From contig NZ_AUFT01000005.1 in assembly GCF_000426645.1 (NCBI RefSeq), forward strand, positions 62,001 through 126,000: DNA of 64,000 nucleotides, given 5' to 3'. The position numbers and the translations under genes were made by a program. Shown one piece after another: positions 1-9,218 of this stretch. The notes beneath the pieces are model-generated. The model was not told the origin of the DNA, did no database searches, and saw only the letters and a list, made by a program, of their open reading frames with translations. Position 1 is the first letter of the stretch; every line of letters begins with the position of its first letter. This DNA comes from Nakamurella lactea DSM 19367 (GTDB taxonomy: Bacteria; Actinomycetota; Actinomycetes; Mycobacteriales; Nakamurellaceae).

Positions 1-23
1 TTCCCGCGGCCGTTCCATCAGCC

Positions 24-65
24 GCACCGGCGGTGCACATCATGGTCCCCGGCGATCTGCCGGGG
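24..65 (+). terminator. Tandem hairpins upstream of rpsB
   Basis: Two adjacent inverted repeats are visible. GCACC and GGTGC (24-36) enclose a 3-nt loop, and CCCCGGC (47-53) pairs perfectly with GCCGGGG (59-65) around a 5-nt loop. There is no U-tract. They may terminate the unseen upstream gene or form structure in the rpsB leader; the sequence cannot decide between these. Confidence 0.4.
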
Positions 66-178
66 TGGTGTGCCCGAGGGCGTCAGGGCTCGCGGCCACC
101 CGGCCGGGGGCGACAACCGAAACTGCGCGGCGTTGGGCCATCGGGCCCACCGACCGGGCACCACACGAAAGGACAGCC

Positions 179-1147
179 ATGGCTGTCGTCACCATGCGTC
201 AGTTGCTGGACGCCGGCGTCCACTTCGGGCACCAGACCCGTCGCTGGAACCCGAAGATGAAGCGCTTCATCCTCACCGAGCGCAACGGCATCTACATCAT
301 CGATCTGCAGCAGACGCTGACCTACATCGACAAGGCGTTCGAGTTCGTCAGCCAGACCGTCGCCCACGGCGGCACGGTGCTGTTCGTCGGTACCAAGCGT
401 CAGGCACAGGAGGCCATCGCCGAGCAGGCGACCCGGGTCTCGATGCCCTACGTGAACCACCGCTGGTTGGGCGGCATGCTCACCAACTTCTCCACCGTGC
501 ACAAGCGCCTGCAGCGCCTCAAGGATCTCGAGGCGATGGAGCAGTCCGGCGAATTCGAGGGTCGCACCAAGAAGGAAGTTCTGCTGCTGACCCGCGAGAA
601 GGACAAGCTGGCCAAGACCCTCGGCGGCATCCGCGACATGTCCAAGGTGCCCAGCGCCGTCTGGATCGTGGACACCAAGAAGGAACACATCGCCGTCGGC
701 GAGGCCCGCAAGCTGAACATCCCGGTGGTCGCGGTGCTCGACACCAACTGCGATCCGGACGAGGTCGACTACCCGGTACCGGGCAACGACGACGCCATCC
801 GGTCCGCCGCGGTGCTGACCAAGGTGATCGCCGAGGCCGTCGCCGAAGGACTGATCGCGCGCTCCGGTTCGTCCGCGGTGCAGCAGGGCGAAGAGCCGCT
901 GGCCGAGTGGGAGCGCGAGCTGCTCGCCAACAGCGAGCAGGTCTCCGCTGCCGACGCTGCTCCGGCTGCGGACGCTGCTCCGGCTGCCGAGGCCGCTCCG
1001 GTCGTTGACGCTGCCCCGGTCGCCGAGGCTCCGGTGGATGCCGCGGCCGTCACCGAGGCCGGTGCCGAGGCACTGCTGCAGGTGCAGGCGGACGCGGTCG
1101 AGGGTGTCGCCGAGGTCGTCCCGAACGAGCAGGCCGGCCAGGCCTGA
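179..1147 (+). CDS. rpsB: 30S ribosomal protein S2
   Basis: Ribosomal protein S2 of the small subunit. The start at 179 is chosen because AAAGGA (168-173) lies 5 nt upstream and the product begins [20 protein letters not shown], the normal S2 N-terminus; the reading frame is open further upstream, but that part is not S2-like. The product has 322 residues. The core runs to about residue 240 and carries the family motif [12 protein letters not shown] near residue 100. The last 80 or so residues form an extension rich in Ala, Pro, Val and acidic residues with AADAAP-type repeats. S2 is usually about 230-300 residues, so the tail accounts for the excess length. tsf follows 54 bp downstream, the standard rpsB-tsf pairing. 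Confidence 0.97.
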   Translation: MAVVTMRQLLDAGVHFGHQTRRWNPKMKRFILTERNGIYIIDLQQTLTYIDKAFEFVSQTVAHGGTVLFVGTKRQAQEAIAEQATRVSMPYVNHRWLGGMLTNFSTVHKRLQRLKDLEAMEQSGEFEGRTKKEVLLLTREKDKLAKTLGGIRDMSKVPSAVWIVDTKKEHIAVGEARKLNIPVVAVLDTNCDPDEVDYPVPGNDDAIRSAAVLTKVIAEAVAEGLIARSGSSAVQQGEEPLAEWERELLANSEQVSAADAAPAADAAPAAEAAPVVDAAPVAEAPVDAAAVTEAGAEALLQVQADAVEGVAEVVPNEQAGQA

Positions 1148-1201
1148 CCGGCCCGCCGACCATCCATCACCAGATCACAGGAGAAGAGGGAACAGCGTCA
1201 C

Positions 1202-2026
1202 ATGGCGAACTACACCGCCGCTGACGTGAAGCGGCTCCGGGAACTCACCGGCGCCGGTTTCATGGACTGCAAGAAGGTATTGGAGGAGACCGACGGCGAT
1301 TTCGACAAGGCCATCGAGCTGCTCCGGATCAAGGGTGCGAAGGACGCGGGCAAGCGGGCCGAGCGGACCACCGCCGAGGGCATGGTCGCCACCAGCGGCA
1401 ACGCGCTCGTCGAGCTGAACTCCGAGACCGATTTCGTGGCCAAGAACTCCGAGTTCCAGGAGCTGGCGGCCGCGGTCGCCCAGGCTGCCGCGGGCGACGT
1501 CGAGGGGACCGTCGAGGCGGTGCTGGCCGCTCCGCTGAACGGCGGAACGGTGGCCGACGCGGTCACCGCGCTGTCCGCCAAGATCGGCGAGAAGCTGGTG
1601 CTCAACCGGGTCGCCAAGTTCGACGCCCCGACCACGGTCTACCTGCACAAGCGGTCCGCGGACCTGCCGCCGTCGATCGGTGTGCTGGTCGCCTACAGCG
1701 GTGACGGCGATGCTGCGGCCGAGGCCGCTCGCGCCGCCGCCCTGCAGATCGCCTCACTGAAGGCCCGCTACGTGTCCAGGGACGCCATCCCGGCCGACGT
1801 GGTCGAGTCCGAGCGGCGGATCGCCGAGGCGACTGCACGTGAGGAGGGCAAGCCGGAAGCGGCCCTGCCCAAGATCATCGAGGGTCGGGTCAACGGGTTC
1901 TACAAGGAGAGCGTCTTGGTCGAACAGCCGAGTGTGCTGGACTCGAAGAAGACCGTCGGTGCCCAGCTGGCCGAGGCCGGCGTCACCGTCACCGACTTCG
2001 TCCGGTTCGAGGTCGGCACTCTCTGA
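1202..2026 (+). CDS. tsf: Translation elongation factor Ts
   Basis: EF-Ts, the guanine nucleotide exchange factor for EF-Tu. The product has 274 residues. The N-terminal UBA-like helical domain is seen in [19 protein letters not shown] and is followed by the TDFVAKN motif that inserts into EF-Tu. A purine-rich GAAGAGGG sequence lies about 11 nt before the ATG at 1202. The gene follows rpsB and precedes a strong hairpin at 2043-2086 and then pyrH, the order rpsB-tsf-pyrH-frr common in bacteria. Length and motifs are typical. Confidence 0.97.
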   Translation: MANYTAADVKRLRELTGAGFMDCKKVLEETDGDFDKAIELLRIKGAKDAGKRAERTTAEGMVATSGNALVELNSETDFVAKNSEFQELAAAVAQAAAGDVEGTVEAVLAAPLNGGTVADAVTALSAKIGEKLVLNRVAKFDAPTTVYLHKRSADLPPSIGVLVAYSGDGDAAAEAARAAALQIASLKARYVSRDAIPADVVESERRIAEATAREEGKPEAALPKIIEGRVNGFYKESVLVEQPSVLDSKKTVGAQLAEAGVTVTDFVRFEVGTL

Positions 2027-2042
2027 TTGCCGCGAGCTCGAC

Positions 2043-2086
2043 ACTGCCGCCGGTTACCCGCAGACATGCCGGTGACCGGCGGCAGT
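2043..2086 (+). terminator. Hairpin between tsf and pyrH
   Basis: ACTGCCGCCGGT (2043-2054) and ACCGGCGGCAGT (2075-2086) form a perfect 12-bp inverted repeat with a 20-nt loop, starting 16 bp after the tsf stop. There is no following T-run, as is common for hairpin terminators in high-GC actinobacteria. It probably ends the rpsB-tsf transcript fully or in part. Confidence 0.6.
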
Positions 2087-2154
2087 TGCCGTTTCGGGCA
2101 GGATGAGCAGCAGCAAGCGGGACGGCAGGCCAGGGGACGACAGAGGATGAGCGG

Positions 2155-2922
2155 ATGACGGTGACGGGTATGGCCCAGACAGTGACCAACAACGGCGAGT
2201 CCCCGCGGCGTCCGTTCCGCCGGGTGCTGCTCAAACTCGGTGGCGAGATGTTCGGTGGCGGCGAGGTCGGCGTCGATCCGATGGTGGTGTCGACCGTTGC
2301 CAAGCAGATCGCCGAGGTTGCCCGGGACGGCGTCCAGGTCGGCGTGGTGATCGGCGGCGGCAACTTCTTCCGCGGGGCCGAACTGCAGACCAGGGGGATG
2401 GATCGGGCCCGCTCCGACTACATGGGAATGCTGGGCACGGTGATGAACTGCCTGGCATTGCAGGACTTCCTGGAACGCGAACAGGGCCTGGAAACCAGAG
2501 TGCAGACCGCGATCACCATGGGCCAGGTCGCCGAGCCGTACATCCCGCGACGGGCGATCCGGCATCTGGAGAAGGGCCGGGTGGTGATCTTCGGGGCCGG
2601 GGTGGGCATGCCGTACTTCTCGACCGACACCACTGCCGCGCAGCGCGCGCTGGAGGTGGACGCCGAGGTGGTACTGATGGCCAAGGCCGTCGACGGCGTT
2701 TTCGACGCCGACCCGCGGGTCGACCCGGCAGCCACCATGTTCACCGAGATCACCCATCGGGAGATCCTGGAGCGTGGGCTGAAGGTGGCCGACGCCACCG
2801 CGTTCAGCCTGTGCATGGACAACGCGATGCCGCTGATCGTCTTCAATCTGCTCCAGCGGGGCAACATCGGTCGGGCGGTGCGGGGCGAGCCGATCGGCAC
2901 GCTGGTGCACACTCCGCGGTAG
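2155..2922 (+). CDS. pyrH: Uridylate kinase (UMP kinase)
   Basis: Hexameric UMP kinase of the amino-acid-kinase fold, converting UMP and ATP to UDP in pyrimidine synthesis. The product has 255 residues. Visible motifs are [11 protein letters not shown] (phosphate-binding Lys and Gly-rich loop), [25 protein letters not shown] and [12 protein letters not shown], all characteristic of PyrH. The start at 2155 is preceded by AGAGGA (2142-2147); an in-frame ATG at 2170 is an alternative. The gene sits between tsf and frr in the conserved translation cluster. Confidence 0.96.
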   Translation: MTVTGMAQTVTNNGESPRRPFRRVLLKLGGEMFGGGEVGVDPMVVSTVAKQIAEVARDGVQVGVVIGGGNFFRGAELQTRGMDRARSDYMGMLGTVMNCLALQDFLEREQGLETRVQTAITMGQVAEPYIPRRAIRHLEKGRVVIFGAGVGMPYFSTDTTAAQRALEVDAEVVLMAKAVDGVFDADPRVDPAATMFTEITHREILERGLKVADATAFSLCMDNAMPLIVFNLLQRGNIGRAVRGEPIGTLVHTPR

Positions 2923-3032
2923 CGGCGGGCACCGACCGGCAGCCGTCGGGCACGATCAGCAGGCACCAACAGCACGCAGCACCACCGGCAGCACTGCAGC
3001 ACCACACGCGCAGCAACAGCGAAAGGGACACC

Positions 3033-3590
3033 ATGATCGACGACACCCTCCTCGACGCCGAGGAGAAGATGGAGAAGGCCGTCGCGGCCGCCAAGGAGGA
3101 CCTGGCGACGTTGCGCACCGGCCGGGCCAACCCGAACATGTTCGGCAAGGTCACCGTCGATTACTACGGTGCCCCGACGCCGCTGCCGCAGATGGCCACC
3201 ATCAATGTGCCCGAGGCGCGGATGGCCATCATCAAGCCCTACGACGCCGGCCAGCTGCAGAACATCGAGAAGGCGCTGCGGGACTCGGATCTCGGCGTCA
3301 ATCCGTCCAGCGACGGCACCGTCATCCGGATCGTTTTCCCGCAGCTCACCGAGGACCGCCGCAAGGAGCTCGGCAAGCAGGCCCGCGGCAAGGGCGAGGA
3401 CGCCAGGGTCTCGATCCGCAACATCCGGCGGAAGGCCAAGGAAGAACTCGACCGGATCGGCAAGGACGGCGAGGCCGGCGAGGACGAGGTCGCCAGGGCG
3501 GAGAAGGACCTGCAGACCACCACCGACAAGTACGTGGCTACCGTCGACGACTTGGTGAAGCACAAGGAAGCCGAACTCCTCGAGGTCTGA
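3033..3590 (+). CDS. frr: Ribosome recycling factor
   Basis: RRF, which with EF-G splits post-termination ribosomes. The product has 185 residues, the standard length. It begins [17 protein letters not shown], with the conserved [14 protein letters not shown] in the three-helix-bundle domain and [15 protein letters not shown] near the C-terminal part. The start at 3033 is set by GAAAGGG (3021-3027) 5 nt upstream and by family length; the frame is open upstream to 2811 but that extension is not conserved in character. Confidence 0.96.
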   Translation: MIDDTLLDAEEKMEKAVAAAKEDLATLRTGRANPNMFGKVTVDYYGAPTPLPQMATINVPEARMAIIKPYDAGQLQNIEKALRDSDLGVNPSSDGTVIRIVFPQLTEDRRKELGKQARGKGEDARVSIRNIRRKAKEELDRIGKDGEAGEDEVARAEKDLQTTTDKYVATVDDLVKHKEAELLEV

Positions 3591-3734
3591 GGGATCCGGC
3601 ACTCGATGAGCACCCGTGAGCCGACAGGGAGTGAGGATCGGGACGCCGCGACGCAGGAGCGGGGGCCCGGCCCGGTGGACCCGCACGGGACGGAGCGGAG
3701 CGACGAACCGAGGGGAGGACCGCGGAGGCGAACC

Positions 3735-4607
3735 ATGAGCACCATGAGCACTGACGGCGGCTCCGACGGGGCCGCGAGCGCCGCGCCCACCCCCTCGCGG
3801 GCCGGCCGCAACCTGCCGATGGCGATCGGTGTCGGGGTGGGCCTGGGCGCGCTGATCATCGCATCGCTGTTGCTGTACCGGCCCGCCTTCGTGGTGATCA
3901 TCGCGGCGGCCGTGCTGGCGTCGGTGTGGGAGATGACCGGTACTCTCCGCCGGACCCGGGGGATCGAGATCTCCTGGCTGCCGGTGGGTATCGGTTCGGT
4001 GGTGGTGATCGCACTGGCCTGGCCGTACGGGCATCAGGCGCAGGCCCTCGGGCTGGCGATCGCCGGGCTGGTCTGCCTGTTGTGGCGGTTCCCGAAGGGG
4101 GCTGACGGCTACCTCCGGGACGTCTCGGCCAGCGTCTTCCTGCTCGTCTACCTGGGCCTGTTCGCCTCGTTCGCGACCCTGCTGGTGCAGCCGCACGATG
4201 GCGCCCAGCGGGTGCTCACCTTTCTCATCGTGGTCGTCGCCTCCGATACCGGGGGCTATGCAGCCGGCGCGCTGCTGGGCAAACATCCGATGGCGCCGAC
4301 GATCTCGCCGAAGAAGTCGTGGGAGGGCTTCGCCGGCTCGGCAGCCGCAGCGATGATCGGCGGCGCGCTGTCTGTCTCGCTGATGCTCGACCACCCGTGG
4401 TGGCAGGGGGTGGTGATCGGCGCCGTGCTGACCGTGGTGGCGGTGATCGGCGACCTGGCCGAGTCGCTGATCAAGCGCGACCTCGGGGTCAAGGACATGG
4501 GGGACCTGCTGCCCGGCCACGGCGGCGTGATGGACCGGCTGGACTCGCTGCTGCCCAGCGCCGTGGTGTCCTGGGCGCTGCTGCACCTGTTCGTCCCGAT
4601 CGGCTAG
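3735..4607 (+). CDS. cdsA: Phosphatidate cytidylyltransferase
   Basis: CDP-diacylglycerol synthase, an integral membrane enzyme making CDP-DAG from phosphatidic acid and CTP. The product has 290 residues and about eight hydrophobic segments. The family signature is clear at the C-terminus: SLIKRDLGVKDMGDLLPGHG, followed by a DRLD motif; SDTGGYAAGALLGKH and ISPKKSWEG lie upstream. I chose the ATG at 3735 because GGAGG (3724-3728) lies 6 nt before it. An in-frame ATG at 3606 would add 43 low-complexity hydrophilic residues and has only a distant Shine-Dalgarno match. The gene follows frr, as in many bacteria. Confidence 0.94.
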   Translation: MSTMSTDGGSDGAASAAPTPSRAGRNLPMAIGVGVGLGALIIASLLLYRPAFVVIIAAAVLASVWEMTGTLRRTRGIEISWLPVGIGSVVVIALAWPYGHQAQALGLAIAGLVCLLWRFPKGADGYLRDVSASVFLLVYLGLFASFATLLVQPHDGAQRVLTFLIVVVASDTGGYAAGALLGKHPMAPTISPKKSWEGFAGSAAAAMIGGALSVSLMLDHPWWQGVVIGAVLTVVAVIGDLAESLIKRDLGVKDMGDLLPGHGGVMDRLDSLLPSAVVSWALLHLFVPIG

Positions 4608-4660
4608 CTCGACCGCCCGGCGATCGCAGTCGTCGCACCGGCTGTGGCAGGGTGGCTGCC

Positions 4661-5533
4661 ATGTCGGGAGAACAACCACCGTCCAATCATCCGTCCGGGC
4701 CGGCGCAGCCGGCGCGAGCCGCGCTGCCCGGCTACCCGGCGGCGTCGCCACTGGACGCCGCCACCGGTGCACAGGCACTCGCGCTCCGCGGGCTGACCAA
4801 ACGTTTCGGCGAGAAGATCGCCGTGGACGCCATCGATCTCGACGTGCCGGCCGGGTCGTTCTTCGGCCTGGTCGGTCCCAACGGGGCGGGCAAGACCACC
4901 ACCTTGTCGATGGTCACCGGGCTGCTCCGCCCGGACGGCGGCCGGGCCTTCGTCGCCGGGGTTGACGTCTGGGCCGATCCGGTCACCGCCAAGACCAGGA
5001 TGGGAGTGTTGCCGGACGGCCTGCGGCTGTTCGAGAGGCTTTCCGGGGCCGAGCTTCTGAGCTATCTGGGTCGGCTCCGGGGGATCCCGGCCGAGGTGGT
5101 TCGCGAGCGGGCGGCATCGCTGCTGGACGTACTGGATCTCGCGGAGGCGGGCAACAAACTGGTCGCCGACTATTCGACCGGCATGCGGAAGAAGATCACC
5201 CTGGCGGCCGCGCTGTTGCACTCGCCGCCGTTGCTGTTGCTGGATGAGCCGTTGGAGGCGGTGGACCCGATTTCGGCCAGGGCCATTCGCGGTGTGCTCA
5301 CCCGGTATTGCGAATCCGGCGGGACGGTCATCTTCTCCTCCCACGTGATGGCGCTGGTCGAGGAGCTGTGCACGCATGTCGCGGTGATGGCCGCCGGCCG
5401 GATCGTCGCCTCCGGCGAGCTGGCGGTGGTCCGCGGTTCCGCGAAGTCCTTGGACGACGCCTTCTTCCACCTGATCGGCGGCCGCGAGCGTGAAACGGAG
5501 GGGCTGGCGTGGCTGCGGTCTTCGCAAGCCTGA
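4661..5533 (+). CDS. ABC transporter ATP-binding protein
   Basis: ATPase subunit of an ABC transporter, 290 residues. After a Pro/Ala-rich N-terminal segment of about 35 residues, the nucleotide-binding domain shows Walker A GPNGAGKTT, an atypical signature YSTGMRKKITLA (in the LSGGQ position) and Walker B LLLLDEPLEAVDP. STGM-type signatures occur in exporter ATPases of the CcmA/NatA group. GGGTGG lies just upstream of the ATG. The next gene starts 25 bp before this one ends, so the two are probably translated together. The substrate cannot be told from sequence. Confidence 0.88.
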   Translation: MSGEQPPSNHPSGPAQPARAALPGYPAASPLDAATGAQALALRGLTKRFGEKIAVDAIDLDVPAGSFFGLVGPNGAGKTTTLSMVTGLLRPDGGRAFVAGVDVWADPVTAKTRMGVLPDGLRLFERLSGAELLSYLGRLRGIPAEVVRERAASLLDVLDLAEAGNKLVADYSTGMRKKITLAAALLHSPPLLLLDEPLEAVDPISARAIRGVLTRYCESGGTVIFSSHVMALVEELCTHVAVMAAGRIVASGELAVVRGSAKSLDDAFFHLIGGRERETEGLAWLRSSQA

Positions 5534-7098
5534 AGTGGCGGCTGGTCACCAGCCGACTGCGCGTTCTCCCGCCCCGCAAACGGCTGCTGATGTTGCTCGG
5601 CCTCGGCGTGCTGGCCCTGCTGTTGATCGGGTTCGGGCTGCTGCTGGCACAACTGCGGACGCTGCCCGAGGCCGGCCTGCTGGTGGTCACCGGGCTGTTC
5701 TCGACGCAGTTGGTCGCCTGGATCCTCACCCCGCTGATCGCGTTCGGCGTCGACGAGACCGTCGACCCCGGCAGGTTCGCGATGCTGCCGATCCGGCCCC
5801 AGCAGTTGCAGCGCGGTCTGCTGATCTCGTCGCTGGTGGGCTACCTGCCGGTGGCGAACCTGATCGTGCTGGTCGGGGCCGCGATCGGTGTGTCGTACCG
5901 GAGCTGGATGATCCCGCTGGCGCTGGTCTGTGCGGCCGTCCAGCTCGTCACCTGCGTGGTCTTCTCCCGGGCCGCGGCCACCTCGATGGCCGCCCTGATG
6001 TCGTCCCGCCGGGGTCGGGACCTCGGGATGCTCGTCGGGTTCGGCGTGATCGTGCTGTACATGCTGACCAGCCTCACCCTCGGATCAGGGGATTCCAGCG
6101 GCATCGGCGCCGGCGCGGTCGCCATCACCGAGGCGCTGGCCTGGGGGCCGCCGGGTTCGCTCGCCTCGCTGCCGGCACTGATCGCCACCGGCCAGTGGAG
6201 CCGGGCGGCGGTAGCGGTCGTTGTCGCGGCGCTGTTCCTCGGGGCGGGCTGGTGGTGGTGGTCGGCAGCGCTGCGTCGCCGGTTGACCTCCGGCGAGTCC
6301 GAGACAACCGGGAGCGCCCCGTCCCGCGGCCTCGGCAATGCCGACGCCGTGGCCGGCACGGTGTCCGGGACGGCGCAGGTGATCGCCGGTCGCGACCTCA
6401 CCCTGATGTGGCGCGATCCGATGCGCCGGATGCCGTGGTTGTTGTCGCTGTTGATGGCGATCGGCTGGCCGCTGCTGGTGTTCCGTGGTGCCGGCGCTGT
6501 CTACGGATGCGCCCTCGGTGCATTGCTGATCGGCACTCAGGCGGCCAACATGTACGGCTACGAAGGCTCCGGACTCTGGATGCACCTGGTGACCTTCGCG
6601 GACCGGGCCAGGGCCAGGGGCGAGGTGATCGGGCACGCGCTGAGCGTCGTCATCCCCGGTGTCCCGGTGATCGTGGTGAGCACCGTGACGGTCGCCGCGG
6701 TCCGGGACGACTGGGCCAACCTCCCGGGCGCGCTCGGGGTCGGGATCGCCGCCGTCGGGGGCGCCGTGGCCGTCGGTTGCTACCTGTCCGCCGTGGTGCC
6801 GTACGCGATGCCGCAGAGCCGCAAGTCGATCTTCGCCTCCAGCGTCGCCGGACAGAAGGGCATCACCGTCCGGGCGACCCTGGGCACCATGCTGGGTGCG
6901 ATCGTGACGGCGTTGCCGGCGGTGGCCTTTGCGGCGCTGGCGCTGCTGGTCGCCCCGGGCTGGGGGTGGGCGGCACTGGGTGTCGGGCTGCTGCTTCCGC
7001 CGCTGCTGTTGACCTTCGCGACCCGGCTGACCGCCGAGAGGTACCTGGAATCAGCGCCGGAGATTCTGGCGGTCGTCAGCGCGGGCGACCGGGTCTGA
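5509..7098 (+). CDS. ABC transporter membrane protein, large
   Basis: Integral membrane protein of 529 residues with roughly twelve hydrophobic segments, starting at a GTG inside the end of the preceding ATPase gene; GGAGGGG lies a few bases upstream of that start. Context makes it the permease of that ATPase. The central loop around residue 270 is hydrophilic (Ser, Thr and Arg rich) and divides the protein into two membrane halves, suggesting two fused permease modules. I recognise no substrate-specific motif. Its last 48 bp overlap the end of the convergent coiled-coil gene on the minus strand. Confidence 0.8.
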   Translation: MAAVFASLKWRLVTSRLRVLPPRKRLLMLLGLGVLALLLIGFGLLLAQLRTLPEAGLLVVTGLFSTQLVAWILTPLIAFGVDETVDPGRFAMLPIRPQQLQRGLLISSLVGYLPVANLIVLVGAAIGVSYRSWMIPLALVCAAVQLVTCVVFSRAAATSMAALMSSRRGRDLGMLVGFGVIVLYMLTSLTLGSGDSSGIGAGAVAITEALAWGPPGSLASLPALIATGQWSRAAVAVVVAALFLGAGWWWWSAALRRRLTSGESETTGSAPSRGLGNADAVAGTVSGTAQVIAGRDLTLMWRDPMRRMPWLLSLLMAIGWPLLVFRGAGAVYGCALGALLIGTQAANMYGYEGSGLWMHLVTFADRARARGEVIGHALSVVIPGVPVIVVSTVTVAAVRDDWANLPGALGVGIAAVGGAVAVGCYLSAVVPYAMPQSRKSIFASSVAGQKGITVRATLGTMLGAIVTALPAVAFAALALLVAPGWGWAALGVGLLLPPLLLTFATRLTAERYLESAPEILAVVSAGDRV

Positions 7099-8538
7099 CG
7101 CCCGCCCCGGTGCGGGCCCGATCGAGACGGGTCGCTGATTCTGTTCGGGCACGACCCCGGGGATCCGGCCGTCCACGGCCCCGCCGCGGGGCGTGTCGGC
7201 GGCCGGCCCGGTGTCCTCGTCGGCCGCGGGTGCCGGCCGGCCCTCGGGATGCGGCGGGAAGTCCGCCGCACGGGTCCGGCCGGCCTCGGCGGCCGGCGGG
7301 GTGAGGTGTTCCGGGGCGGTACCGACCAGGCCGCGCACCTGGTCCAGATGAGCGGTCAGCGATCCGAGCTGGTCCAGCAGGTGCCGACGCAGCTCGGTGA
7401 GCTGGATGACGGCGGCATCGGCTTCGGCGACCCGGCGGCTGGCTTCGGCGGCCCCGGACTCGATCCGTCGGCGCGCCTCGGCGTCGGCCTCGGCGAGCTG
7501 CTGCCGGGACCGGCGGTCCGCGTCGGCCAGCTGCTCGTGTGACCGGCGATCGGCATCGGCCAGCTGCTCGCGCGATCTGTTCTCGGCGTCGTCCAGCCGG
7601 CGCCCGGCCTCCTCGATCGAGCTCCGTTCCCGTTCTGCCATGGTCTGGTGCGCCTCGGTCCGCCTGGCCGCCATGGTGATCTCGAAGTCCTCCTCGACCT
7701 CTCGGCGACGGGCCGCGGACTCGGCGTCGAGCCGGGCCGCTGCCGTGGTCGACGATTCGGTGAGCTCGGCGGCGGCCGCGGTGGCATCGCTGATCATCCG
7801 GTCGGCCTCGGCGCGGGCGGTCGAACTGAGCTCCTCGGCGGCGGTCCGGGCCTCCAACAGGGTGCGGGCCGCCACCGCCTTCGCCTCGCTGGTCATGGTC
7901 TCCGCCGCGGCAGCGGCCTCCTGTCGGGTCCGGTCGGCGTGCTGGCCGGCCTGCGCCACCACGGTGCGTACTTCGGCGGTGGCGGCCGCCCTGATCCGGT
8001 CCCGCTCGGCGGCGAATTCGGTTCGTTCGTCGGCCAGCCGTTGCTGATCCGCGGCCAGCTCTGCCCGCGCCTCGGCGACGGACGACTCCGCCGCAGCCCG
8101 GGTGGATGCCACCTCGGCGTCGGTGCGGCGGCGTAGTTCACTGGTCTCGGCCTCGGCGCGTCGGCGCAGCTCACCGGTTTCGGCGTCGGCCCGCTCCCGG
8201 ATCTCGGTGGCATCGGCCTGGGCGGTCGCCCGTACCTCGGCGGCTTCCTCCTCGGCCAGCCTGATCAGCCGCTGCATGCGATCCGAGAGGCCGGCAACCG
8301 ACATCGGCTCGAGGGCGTTGCGGTCCAACTGGGCGCGCATCGAGTCCGCCTCGGCCTGGGCGGCCGACAGTTGGCTGTTCAGCTCGGCGATCCGCTGGTT
8401 GGTGGCGTCCCGGTTGGCGGTGGCGATCCGCAGGTCGTACTCGAGTTGCTCCAGGTGTGCCGTCACCTGTTCGGGGGAGTAGCCGCGGCGCACCACGTCG
8501 AACGGTGCCTGGGTCGGCAGCCAGTCGTTGCCACTCAT
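7051..8538 (-). CDS. DivIVA-domain coiled-coil protein, Scy/FilP-like
   Basis: A 495-residue protein that is almost entirely predicted coiled coil. The N-terminus (APFDVVRRGYSPEQVTAHLE) resembles the DivIVA/Wag31 membrane-binding domain. The body is rich in Ala, Glu, Arg and Gln with 11-residue repeats such as EQLADADRRSR (residues about 315-350). The C-terminal 90 residues are Pro/Ala-rich and probably disordered. In Streptomyces, the polarity coiled-coil proteins Scy and FilP are encoded next to methylmalonyl-CoA epimerase and a thiolase; the same two genes lie just upstream here, so a role in polar growth or division scaffolding is inferred. Its 3' end overlaps the convergent ABC membrane gene by 48 bp. 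Confidence 0.78.
   Translation of the reverse strand: MSGNDWLPTQAPFDVVRRGYSPEQVTAHLEQLEYDLRIATANRDATNQRIAELNSQLSAAQAEADSMRAQLDRNALEPMSVAGLSDRMQRLIRLAEEEAAEVRATAQADATEIRERADAETGELRRRAEAETSELRRRTDAEVASTRAAAESSVAEARAELAADQQRLADERTEFAAERDRIRAAATAEVRTVVAQAGQHADRTRQEAAAAAETMTSEAKAVAARTLLEARTAAEELSSTARAEADRMISDATAAAAELTESSTTAAARLDAESAARRREVEEDFEITMAARRTEAHQTMAERERSSIEEAGRRLDDAENRSREQLADADRRSHEQLADADRRSRQQLAEADAEARRRIESGAAEASRRVAEADAAVIQLTELRRHLLDQLGSLTAHLDQVRGLVGTAPEHLTPPAAEAGRTRAADFPPHPEGRPAPAADEDTGPAADTPRGGAVDGRIPGVVPEQNQRPVSIGPAPGRASDPVARADDRQNLRR
7498..7596 (-). repeat. Three 33-bp in-frame repeats in coiled-coil gene
   Basis: Three imperfect 33-bp units (7498-7530, 7531-7563, 7564-7596) each end in a GCCAG/TCCAG-type sequence and begin CTGCT on the plus strand. 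They encode successive 11-residue units (REQLADADRRS, HEQLADADRRS, RQQLAEADAEA). An 11-residue (hendecad) period fits a coiled coil with slight right-handed supertwist. Confidence 0.7.
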
Positions 8539-8608
8539 CGGCCCGCCCGCCGTTCGTCCCTCGCGCAGGCACCCCGTCCGGCGCCATTACTGGCTGGCGT
8601 GCGCTGGC

Positions 8609-9076
8609 TCATCGGCTCTCGGTGCCGTGGGCCGGCGCGCCGGAGCGCTCCGCCATCGGCTGGACGAGTTCCACCAGGACGCCGCCGGCGTCCTTCGGGT
8701 GGACGAAGTTGATCCGCGACCCGGCGGTGCCCGTTCGCGGTTCGTCGTAGAGCAGCCGCATGCCGGCGTCCCGCAGCGTGGCGGCGGCAGCAGCGACATC
8801 GGGCACCCGGAAGGCCAGCTGCTGCAGGCCCGGCCCGCTTCGATCGATGAATTTGCCGATCGATGAGTCCGGCGAGGTGGGCGCGATGAGCTGGAGCTGG
8901 GTGCCGTCATCGAAGGCGATCATCGCCTCGTCAACCTGCTGGTCGGGGTTCGTCTCGCGGTGCGCAACCCGGCCGCCGAACGGACCGGTGTACATGGTGA
9001 TGGCCGCCTCCAGGTCGGGCACAGCGATCCCGACGTGGTCGATGGCGAGCACGTCGAGCCGGTCGGCGATAGTCAT
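8609..9076 (-). CDS. mce: Methylmalonyl-CoA epimerase
   Basis: Vicinal-oxygen-chelate (glyoxalase fold) enzyme interconverting R- and S-methylmalonyl-CoA in propionate and odd-chain or branched-chain degradation. The product has 155 residues, the usual size. It contains IDHVGIAVPDLEAA with the first metal-binding His, DGTQLQLIAPTSPDSSIGKF, GLQQLAFRVPDV and LVELVQP with a metal-binding Glu. The start at 9076 follows TACGGT by 7 nt, so the message is probably leaderless; an in-frame GTG lies three codons upstream. The thiolase gene is divergent, 142 bp away. Confidence 0.93.
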   Translation of the reverse strand: MTIADRLDVLAIDHVGIAVPDLEAAITMYTGPFGGRVAHRETNPDQQVDEAMIAFDDGTQLQLIAPTSPDSSIGKFIDRSGPGLQQLAFRVPDVAAAAATLRDAGMRLLYDEPRTGTAGSRINFVHPKDAGGVLVELVQPMAERSGAPAHGTESR

Positions 9077-9083
9077 GTCCTTC

Positions 9084-9089
9084 ACCGTA
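9084..9089 (-). promoter_or_regulatory. Candidate -10 element, leaderless mce
   Basis: TACGGT on the minus strand lies 7 nt before the ATG at 9076. That spacing places the transcription start at or next to the start codon. No convincing -35 was seen. Confidence 0.5.
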
Positions 9090-9206
9090 GCTGCCCGGAC
9101 CGGGGAGACGGTGGAACGGCTCGACCTACCGGGCACCCGCGGGCAGTTGGTCGGCGCGCGGTGCGGGCGCGGCGAGCGCGGCGGCGGGCGAGGGCACCCG
9201 GCCGGG

Positions 9207-9212
9207 TAAGTT
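9207..9212 (+). promoter_or_regulatory. Candidate -10 element, leaderless thiolase
   Basis: TAAGTT lies 6 nt before the ATG at 9219, with no Shine-Dalgarno sequence between. This suggests a leaderless transcript. Confidence 0.5.
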
Positions 9213-9218
9213 CGGGGC

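Noticed and set aside
65-178. Upstream extension of rpsB from an earlier ATG
   Set aside because: The extra 38 residues do not resemble S2, and a proper Shine-Dalgarno precedes the ATG at 179.
2418-4778. A 786-codon open frame on the minus strand opposite pyrH, frr and cdsA
   Set aside because: High GC suppresses stop codons in antisense frames. The product is low-complexity Arg/His/Gln-rich with no domain, while the plus-strand genes are certain.
5490-7304. A 604-codon frame overlapping the ABC membrane gene on the same strand
   Set aside because: Arg/Gly/Ala-rich with no hydrophobic segments; the overlapping frame from 5509 gives a regular membrane protein.
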